Of a stretch of 64,000 nt of DNA, positions 8,538-16,193 are shown one piece after another. The position numbers and the translations under genes are program-made. The stretch is from positions 4,877,769 through 4,941,768 of the forward strand of contig NZ_OY761461.1 in the NCBI RefSeq assembly GCF_963664555.1, in the 5' to 3' direction. Numbering within the stretch: the first letter of the stretch is position 1; the number at the start of each line of letters is the position of its first letter. The notes beneath the pieces were generated by a model. The model saw only the letters and a list, made by a program, of their open reading frames with translations, had not been told where the DNA came from and made no database searches. Source of the DNA: Labilibaculum sp. Its GTDB lineage: Bacteria > Bacteroidota > Bacteroidia > Bacteroidales > Marinifilaceae.

Positions 8538-10049
8538 ATGGCTTTAATAAACTCTCTTGTTAGTTGGCTGAATACGAAAAGACTCTCTCAGATCGATTTT
8601 TTTAAAAATCATCCGATTGAAACTCAGAAAGAAACCCTTACGCAATTAATCGAACAAGCTTCGAATACTGAATGGGGAAAAAAGTATGACTTTAAAAGTA
8701 TTCGCACACTTTCTGAATTTAAAGATAGATTGCCGGTTCAAACCTATGAAGATATTGAACCTTACATTAACAGACTTAGGAATGGTGAGCAAAATATTTT
8801 TTGGCCTTCCGAAATAAAATGGTTTGCCAAATCATCAGGCACAACCAATTCAAAAAGTAAATTTATTCCAGTAAGTAAAGAAGCTCTCGAAGACTGTCAC
8901 TTTCGGGGAGGGAAAGACATTTTAGCCATCTATACTTCCCTTTTCCCCGAAACTGGAATTTTTAAAGGGAAAGGATTAACACTTGGGGGAAGTCACCAGA
9001 TTAACAACATCAAAAATGATTCCTACTATGGTGATTTATCAGCTATTATAATTCAAAACCTCCCTTTTTGGGCTGATTTTATTAGAACACCCGATACATC
9101 TATTGTATTAATGGATGAATGGGAAGAAAAACTGAATAGGATGACAGAAGCAACATTGAATGAAAATGTAACCAGTTTGTCTGGTGTTCCATCCTGGTTC
9201 CTGGTTCTGTTAAAATATATTTTAAACGCTTCAGGCAAAAGTAATATTCACGAAATATGGCCTAATCTTGAGCTTTTTGTTCATGGTGGTGTTAGCTTCA
9301 CTCCATACCGGGAGCAATTTAAAAAGTTGTTACCATCTAAAAACATGAACTATCTGGAGACTTATAATGCCTCCGAAGGTTTTTTCGGAATTCAGGATAA
9401 TCCGTTGGATGATTCCATGCTTTTGATGTTGGATTACGGTATTTATTATGAATTTATTCCGATTGAATATTTTGCTGACGATCAGCCCGAAGCCATCAGT
9501 TTAGAAGAGGTAAAACTTCACACAAACTATGCAATCGTTATTACAACCAATGGAGGATTGTGGCGTTATCAAATTGGTGATACCATTCGGTTTACATCAA
9601 AAGACCCTTTTAAATTTAAGATTTCGGGCAGAACCAAACTATTCATTAATGCCTTTGGCGAAGAATTAATTATTGACAATGCTGAAAAGGCAATTCAAAC
9701 GGCCTGTGCCAAAACCAATTCGATCATTAAAGAATATACAGCCGCTCCTGTGTTTATGGCATCGGATCAAAAAGGAGCTCACCAATGGTTGATTGAGTTC
9801 GAAAAAATGCCTGAAAATATTGATGAATTCAACTTTATATTAGACAATGCACTAATGAGTGTAAACTCTGATTATGAGGCGAAAAGATACAAAAACATCA
9901 CCCTTGAGAAACCACACATCACCATTGCTAAACCGGGTTTGTTTTATCAGTGGCTAAAAGAAAAAGGGAAATTGGGGGGACAAAATAAAGTGCCCCGGCT
10001 TTCAAATAACCGTGATTTAATTGAGGAACTACTACAAAAAAACAACTAA
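8538..10049 (+). CDS. Bacterial GH3-family (GH3 auxin-responsive promoter-like) adenylate-forming enzyme
   Basis: A 503-residue protein of the GH3 fold, whose plant members adenylate acyl acids (jasmonate, auxin) and conjugate them to amino acids. The phosphate-binding signature SSGTTNSKSK is at residues 99-108. The GGVSFTPYREQF and NASEGFFGIQ segments correspond to the conserved nucleotide-binding motifs, and WRYQIGDTIRF precedes the C-terminal lid. Bacteroidota often carry one copy; the bacterial substrate is not established. It is divergent from the cvpA operon (shared 135-bp intergenic region) and lies 6 bp before the next gene, so they are probably co-transcribed. Confidence 0.88.
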   Translation: MALINSLVSWLNTKRLSQIDFFKNHPIETQKETLTQLIEQASNTEWGKKYDFKSIRTLSEFKDRLPVQTYEDIEPYINRLRNGEQNIFWPSEIKWFAKSSGTTNSKSKFIPVSKEALEDCHFRGGKDILAIYTSLFPETGIFKGKGLTLGGSHQINNIKNDSYYGDLSAIIIQNLPFWADFIRTPDTSIVLMDEWEEKLNRMTEATLNENVTSLSGVPSWFLVLLKYILNASGKSNIHEIWPNLELFVHGGVSFTPYREQFKKLLPSKNMNYLETYNASEGFFGIQDNPLDDSMLLMLDYGIYYEFIPIEYFADDQPEAISLEEVKLHTNYAIVITTNGGLWRYQIGDTIRFTSKDPFKFKISGRTKLFINAFGEELIIDNAEKAIQTACAKTNSIIKEYTAAPVFMASDQKGAHQWLIEFEKMPENIDEFNFILDNALMSVNSDYEAKRYKNITLEKPHITIAKPGLFYQWLKEKGKLGGQNKVPRLSNNRDLIEELLQKNN

Positions 10050-10055
10050 TCGTTT

Positions 10056-10826
10056 ATGCTGCAATTCCTTCTTTGGCTCATTCTTGTGTTTCCTGCACAA
10101 AATAATGTTCAGATCAATCAGATCCATGATTTTATTTCCGTGGATTACCTCGGCAATATATTTGCTGTGAATAAGTGTGAACTAATTGAATTCAATTCAA
10201 AGGGAGAGAAATTGGCCGTTTTTTCTAATTCCATGCTGGGTTCTATCCGCCATATTGATGTATCGAACCCACTTCGAATACTGGTTTTCTACGATGATTT
10301 TAATCAAATATTATTTCTGGACCGTAATCTTGCAGAAATTGGCAGCGAAATTGATTTATTTGCATTTTCGGATAACGAAACCGAATTGGTTTGCTCCTCT
10401 GCAAATGGTGGCTTTTGGATTTATAATTCAGATGACAATCAGGCAATTCATATTTCAGAGAATGGTAAAATAATAAATCAAAGCATCTTAATGAACACTT
10501 TTTATCAGAATTGTATTCCTGATAAAATGCTGGAATACAACAACGATTTGTACTTCCTTTATCCGGAAATGGGAATTCTGAATTTAGATCGAAACGGCCA
10601 ATTCAAGAGAAAAATTTCACTGCCGGGAATCAAAAATTTCCAAATATCCAAAAACACACTTCTATACACAACGGAATCAGGCATTTATTCCTTTCAGCCA
10701 ATGGCTAAAGAAGACAAATTAATTTTCAATTTAAAAGATTCAAAAGATGCTCAGCTTACCATCCAAAGCAACAATTTGTATGTCTCCAATAAAAAGTCAA
10801 TATCAATTAAAGTACTAACACTCTGA
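10056..10826 (+). CDS. Exported hypothetical protein, beta-propeller-like
   Basis: A 256-residue protein with a short hydrophobic N-terminus (MLQFLLWLILVFP), consistent with a signal peptide. The rest is strand-rich with repeating segments such as DYLGNIFAVNKCELIEFNSKG, ILFLDRNLAEI and GILNLDRNGQFKRKI, which look like blades of a small propeller. No catalytic motif is seen and no family was recognised with certainty. It begins 6 bp after the GH3 gene, so it is likely in the same transcript. Confidence 0.65.
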   Translation: MLQFLLWLILVFPAQNNVQINQIHDFISVDYLGNIFAVNKCELIEFNSKGEKLAVFSNSMLGSIRHIDVSNPLRILVFYDDFNQILFLDRNLAEIGSEIDLFAFSDNETELVCSSANGGFWIYNSDDNQAIHISENGKIINQSILMNTFYQNCIPDKMLEYNNDLYFLYPEMGILNLDRNGQFKRKISLPGIKNFQISKNTLLYTTESGIYSFQPMAKEDKLIFNLKDSKDAQLTIQSNNLYVSNKKSISIKVLTL

Positions 10827-10924
10827 TTAAAAATAACCTGCAATTTGTTGGTGTTTTTTCCAATTGAATTCCTGAAAAATATTCTTAATTTTAGTTGCCT
10901 TTTTCACACAAAGTAAACATAAAT

Positions 10925-11539
10925 ATGCACATTGCTGTTGCCGGAAATATTGGAGCTGGTAAAACTACACTAGCCGGATTATTAGCTAAACACTACGGAT
11001 GGGAAGCTCATTTCGAAGATGTTGATGAAAATCCATATTTAAATGATTTTTACGAAGATATGAAACGATGGTCATTCGCTCTTCAGATTCATTTTTTAAA
11101 TAGTCGTTTCAACCAGGTTTTGTCCTTACGCAAATCCGGCAAAGACATCATTCAGGACAGAACCATCTACGAGGATGCCTATATTTTTGCTCCTAATCTG
11201 GAATCGATGAGTTTAATGCCCAGAAGAGATTTTGACAACTATCTGTCTCTTTTTAACATCATGAGTTCATTAATTCAACCGCCAGACCTGCTTATTTACT
11301 TACGCGCAAGTATTCCAACGCTGGTAAGTCATATTCAGGAACGTGGCCGCGATTACGAGGAAACCATTCGCTTAGACTATCTGAAACGTTTAAATGAACG
11401 CTATGAAGCATGGATATCGGGCTATGCAAATGGTAAACTGCTGATTATTGATGTGGACAACATTAATTTCCTGAAAAACCCTAAAGACTTAAGTGAGGTA
11501 ATCAACAAAATTGATGCTCAGCTAAACGGACTCTTTTAA
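10925..11539 (+). CDS. Deoxynucleoside kinase, copy 1
   Basis: Start set at ATG 10925 (MHIAVAGNIGAGKTT); the upstream in-frame TTG at 10895 adds ten unrelated residues. The Walker A loop GNIGAGKTT spans 7-15, the dNK-type substrate segment EDVDENPYLNDFY 31-43, and the catalytic DRTIYEDA motif starts at Asp78; the lid has RGRDYEETIR. The family phosphorylates deoxynucleosides (dAdo, dGuo, dCyd and others) in nucleoside salvage. At 204 residues it is a normal length. A close paralogue follows 95 bp downstream. Confidence 0.92.
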   Translation: MHIAVAGNIGAGKTTLAGLLAKHYGWEAHFEDVDENPYLNDFYEDMKRWSFALQIHFLNSRFNQVLSLRKSGKDIIQDRTIYEDAYIFAPNLESMSLMPRRDFDNYLSLFNIMSSLIQPPDLLIYLRASIPTLVSHIQERGRDYEETIRLDYLKRLNERYEAWISGYANGKLLIIDVDNINFLKNPKDLSEVINKIDAQLNGLF

Positions 11540-11634
11540 AAAGAAGCTGTGAATTGATGATTACAGGTTAAGACTGTCTGGCTTGTAAATCCAATTCCGA
11601 ATTTATAATTCAAAACTGATAATTCTTTCAAATT

Positions 11635-12249
11635 ATGCATATCGCAATAGCTGGAAACATTGGCTCTGGTAAAACTACCCTTACCGAACTGCTTGCAAAA
11701 CAATATGGATGGGAGGCTCATTACGAGGACGTTGACGAGAACCCCTATTTAAATGATTTTTACGATGACATGAAACGATGGTCGTTCAATCTTCAAATTT
11801 ACTTTCTAAAAAGTCGGTTCAACCAAATTATGGAAATCCGTAAGGCGGGAAAAAATGTAATTCAGGATCGTACCATTTATGAAGATGCCATGATTTTTGC
11901 TCCGAATTTATTTGATATGGGTTTGATGTCGCAACGCGATTTTAAAAATTACAACAACCTGTTCGAATTAATGGGATCTATGGTTCAAGCTCCTGATTTG
12001 CTAATCTATTTGCGATCGTCTGTTCCTACATTGGTCAATCAAATTCAGAAAAGAGGCCGCAATTACGAAGAAACCATCCGTCTGGATTACTTAAAAAACC
12101 TGAATGCCAGATACGAAACATGGATTCAGAATTACAATCGCGGCAAGCTATTAATTGTTGATGCTGACAATATTGATTTCCTGGATAATCCGGAAGATTT
12201 AAACAGCATTATGGATAAGGTAGAGGCTCAAATTCACGGATTGTTTTAA
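11635..12249 (+). CDS. Deoxynucleoside kinase, copy 2
   Basis: Same length (204 residues) and same motifs as the gene upstream: Walker A GNIGSGKTT at 7-15, EDVDENPYLNDFYDDMKRW, DRTIYEDAMIFAP, and lid RGRNYEETIR. The two proteins align without gaps, with clear divergence in the middle (MGLMSQRDFKNYNNLFELMG against MSLMPRRDFDNYLSLFNIMS), so the duplication is old. In lactobacilli a tandem pair of this kind encodes a dAK/dGK heterodimer; whether this pair also splits specificity is an inference. The stop overlaps the end of the convergent barrel gene by four bases. Confidence 0.92.
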   Translation: MHIAIAGNIGSGKTTLTELLAKQYGWEAHYEDVDENPYLNDFYDDMKRWSFNLQIYFLKSRFNQIMEIRKAGKNVIQDRTIYEDAMIFAPNLFDMGLMSQRDFKNYNNLFELMGSMVQAPDLLIYLRSSVPTLVNQIQKRGRNYEETIRLDYLKNLNARYETWIQNYNRGKLLIVDADNIDFLDNPEDLNSIMDKVEAQIHGLF

Positions 12250-12905
12250 AAATGGTAAAACAATCCGATAGATAATTCGGGAAGAGAAACCTTATCAAAT
12301 CCAAGAAAATATTGATACGGATCTCCATTTTCATCTTTTGCAGTTACAGTTTCCGGGAAATCCGGAATATAAGTGTATCTCAAATTTACATCAAAACTCC
12401 AATCCTCGGAAAGATGATACAAAAAGCCAATAATTGGTGTTAAGCCAACTTTATTTTCTTTAATTGTTCTCTTCTGATTTAAGCTCCCAACCGATGTCGA
12501 AACAAAGCTAATGCTGTTTTGATAATGGAAATAACCAAAAGCAAGCGATGTGTACGGTCGAAAATCCCGATCCCAACTATCAAAAAAATAAGACCCTTTA
12601 AACTGGGCCGATGCAATATTGTAATTCACATCGTAATTTCCAAAATGATTACCATTCCAAAAATTATCCTGTCCTAATATACTGTAAGCAATCTCGGCAC
12701 CCACGCCTATTTTTTTATTCAGCATCATCTGACCGGTTACCCTAAATGCTGGTCCTCCTTTTGCTTGATCTCCAAAATCACCCAAAGGATACTGATAGCC
12801 TACTGAAGCCCCGACTAACAATTCCTTTTCTTTGTAGTATTGAGCTTTCCCAGCGGAACAAATACCAATTGCCAACAGGAAAAATATAGTAGATTTAAAC
12901 CTCAT
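12246..12905 (-). CDS. Outer membrane beta-barrel protein
   Basis: A 219-residue protein with a signal peptide (MRFKSTIFFLLAIGICSAGKAQ) followed by alternating strands rich in aromatic residues and ending in a C-terminal phenylalanine (LSIGLFYHF), the outer-membrane insertion signature. The segments VGASVGYQYPLGDFG and YTSLAFGYFHYQN suggest an eight-stranded OmpX/OmpW-size barrel. No enzymatic motif is present; the role is probably structural. It is convergent with and overlaps the second dNK gene by 4 bp. Confidence 0.78.
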   Translation of the reverse strand: MRFKSTIFFLLAIGICSAGKAQYYKEKELLVGASVGYQYPLGDFGDQAKGGPAFRVTGQMMLNKKIGVGAEIAYSILGQDNFWNGNHFGNYDVNYNIASAQFKGSYFFDSWDRDFRPYTSLAFGYFHYQNSISFVSTSVGSLNQKRTIKENKVGLTPIIGFLYHLSEDWSFDVNLRYTYIPDFPETVTAKDENGDPYQYFLGFDKVSLPELSIGLFYHF

Positions 12906-12942
12906 CGATTCTATTTTTAAAATTTATCAGCCACTAAAATAC

Positions 12943-12975
12943 AAAAAAATGGGAACCGAATTGGCTCCCATTTCC
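12943..12975 (-). terminator. Terminator after kbl
   Basis: Read on the minus strand: stem AAATGGGAGCC / GGTTCCCATTT followed by a run of T (A-rich on the plus strand at 12943-12948). Confidence 0.8.
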
Positions 12976-12992
12976 TATATCTTAAATTGAAT

Positions 12993-14183
12993 TTACTCAA
13001 TTACTTTTAATTCTTTTCCAATTTTTATGAAAGCTGCCAAAGCTTTATCCAAATGCTCTTTTGTGTGAGCCGCAGAAAGTTGAATTCTTATTCTTGCCTG
13101 TCCTTTTGCCACAACAGGATAATAAAATCCGATCACGTAAATACCTTCTTCCAATAATTTAGCCGCAAATTGTTGTGATAGTACTGCATCGTACAACATC
13201 AAAGCATTAATAGCCGAGTCGGAAGGTTTCACATCAAAACCGGCGGCCAATAATCTTTCTCTGAAATATTTGGAATTTGAAATTACCTTATCGCGTAATT
13301 CTGTAGATTCTGTTAACATTTCGAACACTGCTAAAGAAGCTCCTACAATTACAGGAGAAAGCGAATTCGAGAATAAATATGGACGGGATCTTTGACGCAG
13401 CATATCGATTATTTCCGCTTTACCCGTTGTAAATCCTCCTAAAGCTCCACCCAATGCTTTTCCTAATGTACTTGTAATAATATCAACACGATCCATACAA
13501 TTATGGTATTCGTGAGTTCCTCTTCCTGTATCTCCAATAAAACCGGAAGCATGACTATCATCAACCATTACTAATGCATTGTACTTATCTGCCAAATCAC
13601 AAATTTCATTTAATCTGGCGATGTCACCATCCATAGAAAAAACTCCATCGGTAACAATTATACGAAAACGCTGCGCCTGAGAAATTTTTAATTGAGCTTC
13701 CAAATCATCCATATCGGCGTGTTTGTAACGATATCTGGCAGCTTTACACAAGCGAACCCCGTCGATAATAGAAGCATGATTCAGCTCATCAGAGATAATT
13801 GCATCATCTTTATCGAATAATGGTTCAAAAACGCCGCCATTTGCATCAAAAGCCGCTGCATACAATATGGTATCTTCGGTTCCAAAAAAAGTAGCAATCT
13901 TTTCTTCCAATTCTTTGTGAATATCAGTTGTACCACAAATAAAACGAACTGATGACATTCCATATCCATGTGACTTCAATGCTTTTGAAGCACCTTCCAT
14001 AACACGAGGATTAGAAGACAAACCTAAATAGTTGTTGGCGCAAAAATTCAATACTGTGTTGCCAGTACTTACTTTAATTTCTGCACCCTGCGGAGTTGTT
14101 ATAACTCTTTCGTTTTTATAAAGGCCTGCATCTTTTATAGACTGAATTTCCTCTGCCAAATAATCTTTGAATTTTCCGTACAT
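12993..14183 (-). CDS. kbl: Glycine C-acetyltransferase (2-amino-3-ketobutyrate CoA ligase)
   Basis: A PLP-dependent alpha-oxoamine synthase that cleaves 2-amino-3-oxobutyrate with CoA to glycine and acetyl-CoA, in threonine catabolism. Start set at ATG 14183 (MYGKFKDYLAEEI), giving 396 residues, close to the 398 of E. coli Kbl, which it resembles throughout: NFCANNYLGL, SVRFICGTTDIHKELE, DELNHASIIDGVRLCKAARYRY, VMVDDSHASGFIG, and the PLP lysine in TLGKALGG (Lys242). No threonine dehydrogenase gene (tdh) is adjacent. Note that serine palmitoyltransferases of Bacteroidota share the fold, but the match to Kbl is closer. Confidence 0.92.
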   Translation of the reverse strand: MYGKFKDYLAEEIQSIKDAGLYKNERVITTPQGAEIKVSTGNTVLNFCANNYLGLSSNPRVMEGASKALKSHGYGMSSVRFICGTTDIHKELEEKIATFFGTEDTILYAAAFDANGGVFEPLFDKDDAIISDELNHASIIDGVRLCKAARYRYKHADMDDLEAQLKISQAQRFRIIVTDGVFSMDGDIARLNEICDLADKYNALVMVDDSHASGFIGDTGRGTHEYHNCMDRVDIITSTLGKALGGALGGFTTGKAEIIDMLRQRSRPYLFSNSLSPVIVGASLAVFEMLTESTELRDKVISNSKYFRERLLAAGFDVKPSDSAINALMLYDAVLSQQFAAKLLEEGIYVIGFYYPVVAKGQARIRIQLSAAHTKEHLDKALAAFIKIGKELKVIE

Positions 14184-14237
14184 GAGTGTTTGTTGTTTAT
14201 ATGTATTTATTGTTTGAGAATATTCACAATTTGAAGC

Positions 14238-14245
14238 CAAAATTA
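14238..14245 (-). promoter_or_regulatory. Probable -7 box of the kbl promoter
   Basis: On the minus strand TAATTTTG fits TAnnTTTG and lies 55-62 bp before the kbl start. A TTTG about 26 bp further upstream is a poorly spaced -33 candidate. Confidence 0.4.
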
Positions 14246-14459
14246 CAATAAAATTTCGCTTCTGGCTTTTTCAAAAACTGTTTTTTTATTACTCCTTATT
14301 GTCAAATTCAGTTTTTGATCAAATAATTTTCTTTCCAAACCAACTCATCTCACAAAACTCAATCATTGAAAAACAATCATATAGCCATTGCGTCTAGATA
14401 ACAACAAATTGAATTCAGATGAAAAAAATCATTTTTTTGAAAAAATATTCCAGAAGATG

Positions 14460-14490
14460 TTGTATTATTGAACAAATCCTATTAGTTTTG
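14460..14490 (+). promoter_or_regulatory. Promoter of the tRNA-Asn array
   Basis: A -33 TTG at 14460-14462 and a -7 box TAGTTTTG at 14483-14490, separated by 20 bp, match the Bacteroidota sigma-A consensus. The first tRNA begins about 65 bp downstream. Confidence 0.6.
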
Positions 14491-14555
14491 CATCGCAATT
14501 TTCCTCTAGAATGTACGTCATTCGTACAACTCAGAAGAAAGTTTTGGAGTTATAC

Positions 14556-14629
14556 TCCTTCTTAGCTCAGTTGGTTAGAGCATCTGACTGTTAATCAGAG
14601 GGTCCTAGGTTCAAGTCCTAGAGAGGGAG
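14556..14629 (+). tRNA. tRNA-Asn (anticodon GTT), copy 1
   Basis: A 74-nt cloverleaf: acceptor TCCTTCT / AGAGGGA, D-stem GCTC/GAGC, anticodon stem TCTGA/TCAGA with loop CTGTTAA (anticodon GTT), T-stem CTAGG/CCTAG with TTCAAGT loop, discriminator G, no encoded CCA. Confidence 0.97.
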
Positions 14630-14676
14630 CAAAAAAAAGCAGGCTAAATGCTTTCAAAACAATTTTAGCAAAGTAT

Positions 14677-14750
14677 TCCTTCTTAGCTCAGTTGGTTAGA
14701 GCATCTGACTGTTAATCAGAGGGTCCTAGGTTCAAGTCCTAGAGAGGGAG
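14677..14750 (+). tRNA. tRNA-Asn (anticodon GTT), copy 2
   Basis: Identical in sequence to copy 1 and starting 121 bp after it; the spacer with the GCAGGCTAAATGCTTT stretch is also repeated. Confidence 0.97.
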
Positions 14751-14798
14751 CAAAAAAAAAGCAGGCTAAATGCTTTTAAAATAAGTTTAGCAGAGTAT

Positions 14799-14872
14799 TC
14801 CTTCTTAGCTCAGTTGGTTAGAGCATCTGACTGTTAATCAGAGGGTCCTAGGTTCAAGTCCTAGAGAGGGAG
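14799..14872 (+). tRNA. tRNA-Asn (anticodon GTT), copy 3
   Basis: Identical in sequence to copies 1 and 2, starting 122 bp after copy 2. A terminator follows directly, so this is the last intact member of the array. Confidence 0.97.
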
Positions 14873-14873
14873 C

Positions 14874-14903
14874 AAAAAGCCATCCATTTGGGTGGCTTTT
14901 TTC
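14874..14903 (+). terminator. Terminator of the tRNA-Asn array
   Basis: Stem AAAAGCCATCC / GGGTGGCTTTT (with G-U pairs) and a T run, starting right after the third tRNA. Confidence 0.85.
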
Positions 14904-14968
14904 GTATCCTTAACTTTTCTTTCCCACAACTTTTCGACTTGATCCAAAAATTTCCCTAATTTAGTTAT

Positions 14969-15283
14969 ATGTATTTCATATATATTTTATACTCTCCTTC
15001 ATCAGACAAATACTATCTAGGATGTACCGAAGATGTTTCCAAGCGGATTTTCATGCATAACAACCCTATACGAACAAGTTATACCTCTAAACACAGACCA
15101 TGGATTCTTAAAAAAGCATTTAAAGTTGGCAACAACAAAACTCTTGCTTTAAAAATTGAACAAAAAATCAAGAAAATGAAAAGCCGAAAATATCTTGAAC
15201 AATTACTGGATCCAGAGGTAGGCCAACAACTGTTTTGTGATCTTCTAACAATATCATCATCATCATCAACACCTGACTGTTAA
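14969..15283 (+). CDS. Small GIY-YIG nuclease family protein
   Basis: A 104-residue GIY-YIG endonuclease domain protein: YFIYILYSPSSDKYYLG provides the two signature strands (YIL and YLG variants), followed by the helix with the conserved arginine (VSKRIFMHNN), a Tyr-Thr-Ser-Lys segment, and KIEQKIKKMKSRKYLEQLL. Stand-alone proteins of this size belong to the UvrC-type/UPF0213 group; substrates are mostly unknown. The last 20 or so residues (serine-rich, from an ATC microsatellite) do not look like part of the fold, and the TAA stop lies inside a tRNA-Asn-like anticodon arm at 15273-15287. It sits between the last tRNA-Asn and a broken copy of it. Confidence 0.85.
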   Translation: MYFIYILYSPSSDKYYLGCTEDVSKRIFMHNNPIRTSYTSKHRPWILKKAFKVGNNKTLALKIEQKIKKMKSRKYLEQLLDPEVGQQLFCDLLTISSSSSTPDC

Positions 15284-15327
15284 TCAGTCCCGACGAGTCG
15301 GGATAGGTTCAAGTCCCAGAGAGGGAG
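15273..15327 (+). pseudogene. Truncated tRNA-Asn remnant (anticodon arm and 3' half)
   Basis: CTGACTGTTAATCAG (15273-15287) copies the anticodon arm of the intact tRNAs. The variable loop and the 5' side of the T-stem are replaced by a 16-bp palindrome TCCCGACGAGTCGGGA, and TAGGTTCAAGTCC plus AGAGAGGGAG copy the T-loop and acceptor 3' strand. The 5' acceptor strand and D-arm are absent, so no tRNA can form. Confidence 0.88.
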
Positions 15328-15328
15328 C

Positions 15329-15361
15329 AAAAAGCCATCCATTGTAGGTGGCTTTTTTCAT
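15329..15361 (+). terminator. Second copy of the tRNA-array terminator
   Basis: AAAAAGCCATCCATT, then GGTGGCTTTTTT: the same hairpin as at 14874. The 26 nt at 15318-15343 are identical to 14863-14888, so the terminator was duplicated together with the tRNA 3' end. Confidence 0.85.
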
Positions 15362-15423
15362 TTTTAAGTACCCCCGATCCAAAATTTTCTTCTATTTTTG
15401 TTGGAATTGAAAAATTCCAGACC

Positions 15424-16167
15424 TTGAAACACTATTCGTTATCGCTATTTCTTTGTTTGATCATACTTTCTAGTATCCCAACTCATGGATATACTCAGGT
15501 AAAAATTGATACAACAATTACATTTCATAAAACCCGGCTAAATCCTGGATTAGGCAAAAAGGTTTTTAATAAAGAAAATCTGTTGGTGTTTGGCGGACTA
15601 TTAGGCACCTCATTTCTACTCGACGAATGGGCGAACAAGCGCTTAAAATTAAATCAAAATTCCTTTTTAGATTCCTACACCAATATCTTTAATGAATTTG
15701 GTGAGAAGAAATACATTGCTCCTGCCACATTTGCGACCTGGCTTATTGGCACAGCAATTAAGGATGAAAGGCTTTCAACTACTGCGCTCAACTCAGGAAA
15801 AGCTTTAATCACTGCCGCAATCTTAACCGAAGGCACAAAAATAATAGCCGGTCGCTCCAGACCATCCTTAAACAGAGGAAATATGCATTTTAATGCTTTT
15901 GGAGGAACCAGCAACGAAACAAAATCATTCCCTTCCGGACACGCTTTTGTATCCTGGGCAGTATTCACTCCTTTTGCCGAAGAATACAGCAAGTGGATCT
16001 ACGTGATTCCAGCATCTGTGAGCTTTGCCAGAATGTCCCGAAACAGGCATTGGTTTTCCGATGTTGTTTTGGGAGGAGGAATTGGCTATTTTGCAGGCCT
16101 CTATTTTCACAAAAGAAAAAACCAATCTGTCATTTTCGATGGAAACGGAATTGTTATAAAATTTTAA
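15424..16167 (+). CDS. PAP2-family phosphatase, exported
   Basis: The start is TTG 15424, directly before a signal-like sequence (MKHYSLSLFLCLIILSSIPTHG); no ATG lies in frame before residue 154. The three PAP2 motifs are present: KIIAGRSRP (139-147), PSGH (170-173) and SRNRHWFSD (205-213), which together form the acid-phosphatase site with two catalytic histidines. Family members remove phosphate from lipids such as undecaprenyl pyrophosphate or phosphatidic acid. At 247 residues it is typical of Bacteroidota members. The POT transporter follows after 26 bp. Confidence 0.88.
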   Translation: MKHYSLSLFLCLIILSSIPTHGYTQVKIDTTITFHKTRLNPGLGKKVFNKENLLVFGGLLGTSFLLDEWANKRLKLNQNSFLDSYTNIFNEFGEKKYIAPATFATWLIGTAIKDERLSTTALNSGKALITAAILTEGTKIIAGRSRPSLNRGNMHFNAFGGTSNETKSFPSGHAFVSWAVFTPFAEEYSKWIYVIPASVSFARMSRNRHWFSDVVLGGGIGYFAGLYFHKRKNQSVIFDGNGIVIKF

Positions 16168-16193
16168 ACTAACTACACCCCAAAATCAGCATC

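Larger units (their letters stand above)
14184..14555. other. Intergenic region between kbl and the tRNA-Asn array
   Basis: About 370 bp, very AT-rich, holding the divergent promoters for kbl (minus) and the tRNA array (plus). No ORF or repeat is supported. Confidence 0.6.
14556..14872 (+). repeat. Tandem ~121-bp direct repeat carrying the tRNA-Asn genes
   Basis: Three units of tRNA plus spacer. The spacers between units 1-2 and 2-3 are nearly identical (AGCAGGCTAAATGCTTT, then a stretch ending in GTATTCC), so the array arose by tandem duplication of tRNA plus spacer. Confidence 0.9.
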
